Shown here piece by piece: positions 58,378 through 64,000 of a DNA stretch of 64,000 bases (the first letter of the stretch is position 1; the number at the start of each line of letters is the position of its first letter). The position numbers and the translations under genes were made by a program. Source of the stretch: Heliocidaris tuberculata (lineage: Eukaryota > Echinodermata > Echinoidea > Camarodonta > Echinometridae); contig CM046835.1 in NCBI GenBank assembly GCA_025618425.1, positions 12,465,738-12,529,737 on the forward strand, written 5' to 3'. The notes beneath the pieces were generated by a model. The model had not been told where the DNA came from. It saw nothing but the letters and a program-made list of their open reading frames with translations, and ran no database searches.

Positions 58378-61353
58378 GCTATCCATTTCACACCGTCTGT
58401 ATATATTCATTCTATCAATTTACCCCCAGATTATGTTTAAAGTGTTTTCCTCCTAAAAAGAATTCTAACATTTATCTCATACATGTAGCTTTGAGGTAAA
58501 TACTGCATATAGGGTGTGTTCATTATTTGAAAAGGGTTATAGAACCATGCAAGTTTAGCTAATGACTTCTGGAAATTTTAGTGTGGCTTTCTTTAAAGTT
58601 GTTTATAATGCTTTTGTGTACATTGTATATCTGTATTTTTCTTTTCTCAGGGATTTAGAGGTGTGTTTACTAGTGTATGACTATTGTATGTATTTTTTCT
58701 TTAATTCTATAATCTATTTTGATATGTTTCCTTCGGTTTGTAACCCTAATATTTAACCAGTGGCTTGTAATAGTTGTTGTTGTTTTTTTTTTTACTGTTC
58801 CATGGCCCTTGCAGATTTCTGAAACTGCTTTCAAGTACTGTATCAATCTGAAAAGAATAATGCCACTTAAAATGTTTAGTACAGGATTCCCTGAATCCTA
58901 AAAATTGAGATATATTTCTGTTTGCCATTTGTCTGATATTTTAATCAAAAGTGTCTTATAAAGACAGTTTATATTGTGACATTAGAATGAAGTGTTTTTC
59001 TGTTTTCTTTAACAAATAAAATTTGATGAAAGTGAAAATAGTGACATAGAAATTGAGGAAAGAATTTGTGAGAAATAGAATAAAATCATGGAAAGGTTTG
59101 AAAATTATGCTATGATACACATTGACTTTGATATGTTTGATACCTATTTTCTTGTTTTGTTTTTGTTTCATGTCGCCACAGCGGGAGATTTTCATATCTT
59201 AAATTTAAACATTTGAATAATATTCAGAAATATCAACCTTTAGTGTAGAGGTTATGTTACTTGTCTAAACTCAAGAAATTCATGTTGCATGCTGCTTTAT
59301 TGCCTAACACTATCCAACAGATTAGAAAATTAAATCAAGGTAACTGTCTTCTCTGGAGAAAAAAGATAGTTTAGCTTATGTAACATATTGATTATACACG
59401 TAGGCCTATAGGTAGAACAGCAATTCTTCTAGCCCAGCCAATGCTTTGGGGTCAAATGCTATTTGACCTGTTATCAAGAAACAATATACATTTAGTACTC
59501 ATGAAAGGTTATTGCCTTCAGAAGATGTTTATCATCCTGAAAAGTAGATATACATGTAAATGTAGTTTTTATGACCAACAAGAGTCAAAGTATGGCTTTC
59601 AGGTTTTCACAAATATGTGGACCAAAAATTTCTGAAATATTTTACACACATGCATGAATATTGTATCTTATGATATCACTATGAATAAATCAGTTTTATC
59701 TGAAATTTGCTGCAGAGTTTAGAAAATAATGGTATGATTGTGGGCTTTTGTGGTCCTTAAGATATTATTATGTAGTTATGAAGTGTATGCAGGTAGGAGC
59801 CTTCCCAGGTTGTGAAGAAAATGCTGCTTGTTAGCATTATTCTAAGAAATGTGTAATCCACTCTTGCTATACATGTGTATATTCAAGGAACATTTGCTGG
59901 TTATGGAAAAAGGTATTTCTATGTAAAACAATGAAAAACAGAAGCAAAAACAAAGTACTCATTTGAGACTTTCTCTCATTCTTTATTAGATGGCGATCAC
60001 CGAGTTCAAAACCTTTTATTAATGAATACTCTTTTACCGTGTACCGTAATCTTTTCCATTCTGAATATCACTTAATGACCATAAATGATCAGTGCTATAT
60101 TCTTGTGCTTACTTTTTCATATACAGGGTGTATTTGTAGCAAATTACTAGCCAAGAAATCTTAACCTGCTATGTGGCTTTGAATGATCACAGCTACTTTT
60201 GTGATCTAAAATGTGTCGTCGATATTTCATATTACGTATGAAATAATGCCATGACAGGAGGAGAGACATGATGTAAAGACAAATATTATTTAGAAAAATC
60301 ATGAATTAACAAGGAAATAACATTTACTCTGATTGACATTGTACGTTTTGCATTCAACTGTTATATTGTATTGTTCTTTTTTTGTTGTTGTTTGTTTTGT
60401 TTGTTAATGAGCATTGGAATAATGAATGTATGTAATGTAGCTTTAAGTGAAAGATGTTTGTAAGAGAGAGAGGGAAGATCTGGGGAGCGTTTCATCAAGC
60501 ATTTTGTCAGTGATTTTTACTGACAAATGTGCTCTCAGCCAATCAGATGAAAGGATTTCAGTAGCTTATAACAGTTGTCAGTAAAAATCACTGACAAAAC
60601 GCTTGATGAAACGCTTGTTTCATCAAGCGTTTTGTCAGTGATTTTGTTTCATCAAGCGTTTTGTCAGTGATTTTTACTGACAAATTTGCTCTCAGCCAAT
60701 CAGATGCGAGGATTTCAGTAGCTTATAACAGTTGTCAGTAAAAATCACTGACAAAACGCTTGATGAAACGCTCCCCAGAAAGCATAAAATGTGTATGGGG
60801 AGATAGAGAGAGAGAGGTAGGTTTAAAAAAAAAGGGGGTGGGGTGTACGGTGTAGTCAGCTGTAGTGAAAATATCGTACTTAATTATGTAATGATATCAG
60901 CAATACATAAGGTATCGACATACATAGCATTTTTCCAGTAACTAAAAAAAAAAAAATAAAACAAAAGGACTGATTTAATGCAACCGAAAGGCGGGTAGGT
61001 GAAATCAGGTCTCATCTTCATAAATCTAGGAATATATTAGGAAAAACATATAATACTGAAGATGAACAGATGGTTTAATTACATGGTCTTATACCAGAGT
61101 AGATATTATATGTTATATCAATGAATGACAAAGAAAATTTCATGTAGGCCTATATAAAATGGGGAAAAATGGGAATAGTTGCTACTATGAGCTGAGCTAT
61201 AATGATTTGCATACAATTTTATACAATCAGCTATGGACATTTTCTATTCTTGGCTAAAATCAATAAACGAGGCTTTCCACAAACTATTGTGACTGCATCA
61301 TGTACTTTGTGGTTGTAACGAATAATCCCGATGTATTTATATCTTTTAATAAA
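58378..61353 (+). terminator. ALDH2 3' UTR and candidate polyadenylation signals
   Basis: AATAAA occurs at 59015-59020, 59684-59689, 61262-61267 and 61348-61353. The first is 638 bases after the stop and is the simplest choice. Sequence to 60.4 kb is A+T-rich with no other gene. Which signal is used cannot be told from sequence alone. Confidence 0.4.
60482..60778. mobile_element. Two tandem copies of a palindromic MITE
   Basis: Unit 1 (60482 to about 60617) begins GGGGAGCGTTTCATCAAGC and ends ACAAAACGCTTGATGAAACG. Unit 2 (about 60645-60778) begins TTTCATCAAGCGTTTTGTCA and ends CGCTCCCCAG. Between them lies a partial third end, TTTCATCAAGCGTTTTGTCA followed by GTGATTTTG. Each unit holds GTCAGTGATTTTTACTGACA, itself a palindrome, and CTCAGCCAATCAGATG. 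The GGGGAGCG cap occurs only at the outer borders. Confidence 0.85.
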
Positions 61354-61589
61354 CGTTTTTAAAAGTTATGTCTATGTATTATATTTACCAATAACCTACA
61401 CGTATGTATTATATCGGTGTATTCAATATATTTGGAAATTTTGAGCTAATTCACACCACTAACCTTTGGACAACTACCGTTAGGATAGTATTGATTTATG
61501 GTTGTGTACACAGTTGCCCACCATATGTGAGATAGAACAAAAATATGTCTTTGTCTATAGACGTGGGCTTGGTATGAACCAATGAAAGG

Positions 61590-61775
61590 GGGGGGGGGGG
61601 TGTCCGCCCGAAATTGTCCGTAGGTTTACCGAAACAACATCAAATATTGGGCAACAACCAAGGAAAAGACAAGACATTCAAAGTCGGCTGAAGAAAAAAA
61701 AAAGGCCTAAGATTTATGAATAGCAGGCAAAAATTATGTTTTAGCTCACAAAGTGGCTCGGGGGGGGGGGGGTGA
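61590..61775. repeat. Two G-runs
   Basis: G-runs at 61590-61601 and 61759-61771 with A-rich sequence between. The stretch 60.8-62.4 kb has no gene that I can see. Confidence 0.75.
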
Positions 61776-62400
61776 ATACCCTCTCGTATTAACTTGAAGA
61801 CTGCCCTATGTGTAAATAAAATACTGTCACATTGATGTCGAGAAAAAAAATGAATATGGCCATCCAGGAATCTTATCCATAGTTCATCTACATGGACTTA
61901 CATGTTTTTTCCTTTAGTTTTCCAAATTTTAGCAGTCCGAGCGTAAATAAATTCCATAATCTTTACTGCATTTGTCGGAATTTTTTATTGTATTTTGTGC
62001 TTTCGTCATTTCTACTGACTGAACCGTATAGTGTATCAAAATATTAGTATAAGTGAAATCGCATAAATTCTGCTTGTTCTTTGGAATTTTATGAAAACAA
62101 AAAAGTCATGGAAATGGACCGATATGTATTTTATAATTACAAGTAGATTTCATTTTCTTTGCTCGATTGAGCGAAACAAGGGGGTCAATTTTTTTTCTTC
62201 ACATTTTAACATTCGAAAAACTTTTTTTTCTACAACTTTGTCGGCACACTACACACTCGGATTGTTCATTTCTATATACAGACAGAATTTAAAAAGCTAC
62301 CAACCAATTCGCAAATGAAAGTATTGTTCATGGGGAAAGGGGTTTGGGGAGAGGGGAGGGTACAATTGCCCCATCACCCTTTGCCTACGGTACTGTACTC

Positions 62401-62404
<4 letters not shown>

Positions 62405-62450
<46 letters not shown>

Positions 62451-62456
62451 ATATAA
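62405..62456. repeat. (TA)n microsatellite
   Basis: Alternating TA with one TTTA break. The frames across it (IYIYIY) are artefacts. Confidence 0.9.
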
Positions 62457-62552
62457 AACACGATAAAAACTACCTTCGAAAAATAAACTCAAGACAATTT
62501 CAATAGTCCTGTCTATCACCTTTAGAAATGTGCGAACATTATAATGGAAAAG

Positions 62553-63512
62553 AGCATGTAGAATCATGTTAGGTGATCAATACATTAATTATGACAAAGC
62601 TCTGGAAGAGTGTACTTCGCAGCCATTGTCAGAAAGACGCAAACAATTGTGTACTAGTTTTGCCTTATCTCTTGTCAATAGCCCAATTTGTAATAACTGG
62701 TTACCTCTTAACACTGATGTAGATTATTCATTGCGGAGAAGGACAAAGTATCGCCAGTTTCACTATAAAACCAAACGTTACAAAAACAGCTCAATGCCAT
62801 ATTTAATTCACTTGCTAAATTCCATCTGATCAGTTTTGAATAGTCAGAAATTTTACTGTCTGCTTTAAATATTTTCGTTATTCATTTATCATAATTTTAT
62901 CACTTGTAATGTCTCTTTTAAATGTTTATATTGAATAAGGTTTTCGGGTGATTCATGGCATATCTGTATAACAACAACTCAGATGGTGTTTTGGGGTTTT
63001 AACTGATATATTCTTAAATTTTTGTGTGAGGATTCAGAAGGAGATCTTTAGTTTTTACATAGCGATGTAACGGTGAGTCCATGGATGGGCGAGCATTCGT
63101 ATGAGAAGGATGAGTGGTTTGCGTACAGGAAGGGAGTTTATAGTGTATTGTTGAATTTTTTTTTTAAAGTTGGTGTAAGTTGTGAGGAAGGACATGTATG
63201 AATGAGGTTGGAGACTGAGTGTGAGAGGGTTTGTGCGAGTAATCATATGGGACTGCTTACTCATCCTTGGACTCACTCATGCTTCACCGCACTTTATTTT
63301 TATTATTAATTTACTTTTTACCTTTGATCTTCACACATAAACCTTGAGTTGTTGTTATACTAGACTTTATGTAAACAGTGTTTTTATCGAATTTGTTTTT
63401 AAGTAGTTTTACACCATGTCATTGCAAAACTTGTGAATTGTACATAATTCAGCCTTTTGGCTGCGAAGTGCAATATTAATAAAACCTTTTCAATTCAATT
63501 CAATTCAATGGT
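62553..63512 (+). mobile_element. 5'-truncated LINE with intact ORF2 tail and 3' end
   Basis: From about 62553 the plus strand reads RACRIMLGDQYINYDKALEE and continues open to the TGA at 62827-62829, with CTSFALSLVNSPICNNWLPL, DYSLRRRTKYRQF and a terminal SSMPYLIHLLN. This is the C-terminal tail of a non-LTR retrotransposon ORF2, with its frame intact. Sequence upstream of 62553 no longer matches, as expected of 5' truncation during insertion. The 3' UTR ends TTCAGCCTTTTGGCTGCGAA (hairpin), an AATAAA and a (TTCAA)n tail at 63490-63510. Recent, dead-on-arrival insertion. Confidence 0.8.
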
Positions 63513-63732
63513 GTATTACGTAATCCGAACCTGATTTCTATGGGCTGTACAATAGGCCTTTGAAATTACCCTTGAGTTTATTTTTCGAAAGCAGTTTTTA
63601 TCGTGTTATATACATGTATATATACATACATACATATGCACCTTTATGCAGATTTATAGGAATGGATAACATAGGCTAGTTGCATACGAAAGTTTGATAC
63701 ATAGCTGACGTCTTTTGCCATACGAGCACAGC

Positions 63733-64000
63733 ACAATTCAAATTCAAATTCAAATTCAAATTCATGTTTATTTCATTTCCAACAGAAACTTGGCTTTACA
63801 GATATTATAACAGAAAATATGAAAACATATGTACAAATTAATTTTTTCTTAATAAGTGTACAAGTACACTGAACATATAAATAAATTATTATAATGAATT
63901 ATTAAAAGAAATTCATAATTTCTGAGGAAATGTGGGGGATCCACTAAAAAGCCGTGCTTGTAATTTGTGGATCCCCCAGGGAAAATAGTATTGTTTCAAA
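63733..64000 (-). mobile_element. 3' end of a second LINE-like element, minus strand
   Basis: Read on the minus strand: GTAAAGCCAAGTTTCTGTTG, then GGAAATGAAATAAACATG and an (AATTTG)n tail at 63735-63763. It has the same AATAAA plus short tandem tail plan as the LINE ends at 34475 and 63510. GTGGATCCCCCA-type inverted words lie at 63936-63976. The body runs off the right edge. Confidence 0.5.

Overview
This is a window of animal (metazoan) nuclear DNA. It holds three spliced housekeeping genes with small exons and long introns, conserved GT/AG splice sites and A+T-rich introns, in a dense field of mobile-element remains. The gene content, the frequent TACATGTA and TAGGCCTA words, the many poly-G tracts and the style of the repeats suggest an echinoderm, probably a sea urchin. 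The species is an inference that I could not test.

Layout. (1) 1-4902, minus strand: the 5' part of the La RNA-binding protein gene (SSB). Seven coding exons cover the N-terminus, La motif and first RRM; the rest lies off the left edge. (2) About 4.9-20.9 kb: no intact gene. It holds a GC-rich putative first exon with a good plus-strand donor at 7071/7072, several palindromic elements, a LINE fragment, a region of long G-runs, a broken multi-exon gene of an unrecognised family (12.7-15.7 kb), and a 500-bp array built from GGTGCAAAATTGCACC-like palindromes. (3) 21048-28624, plus strand: MAIP1, the matrix AAA peptidase-interacting protein, in five exons coding for 289 residues. Its last exon lies in a five-copy tandem repeat of about 76 bp that carries the stop codon. 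(4) 29.0-35.1 kb: transposon remains, including a LINE reverse transcriptase cut by a piggyBac-like MITE. (5) 35378-58377, plus strand: a complete mitochondrial aldehyde dehydrogenase (ALDH2 type), 14 exons and 522 residues, with all catalytic residues present. (6) 58.4-64 kb: 3' flank, a tandem palindromic MITE and two LINE 3' ends.

The three genes do not form a functional unit. La binds the 3' oligo-U of RNA polymerase III transcripts, MAIP1 works with the mitochondrial m-AAA protease, and ALDH2 oxidises aldehydes in the mitochondrial matrix. All were recognised by reading exons and junctions directly. Reading frame is kept across every junction of each model.

The least ordinary content is the transposon landscape: about ten or more families of palindromic or terminal-inverted-repeat elements. 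Several have exact target duplications (8-bp CTTTTAAC around a hAT-like element, TTAA around piggyBac-like MITEs, ATTAT around an 802-bp element). Several are nested, and some families recur in the introns of different genes within the window.
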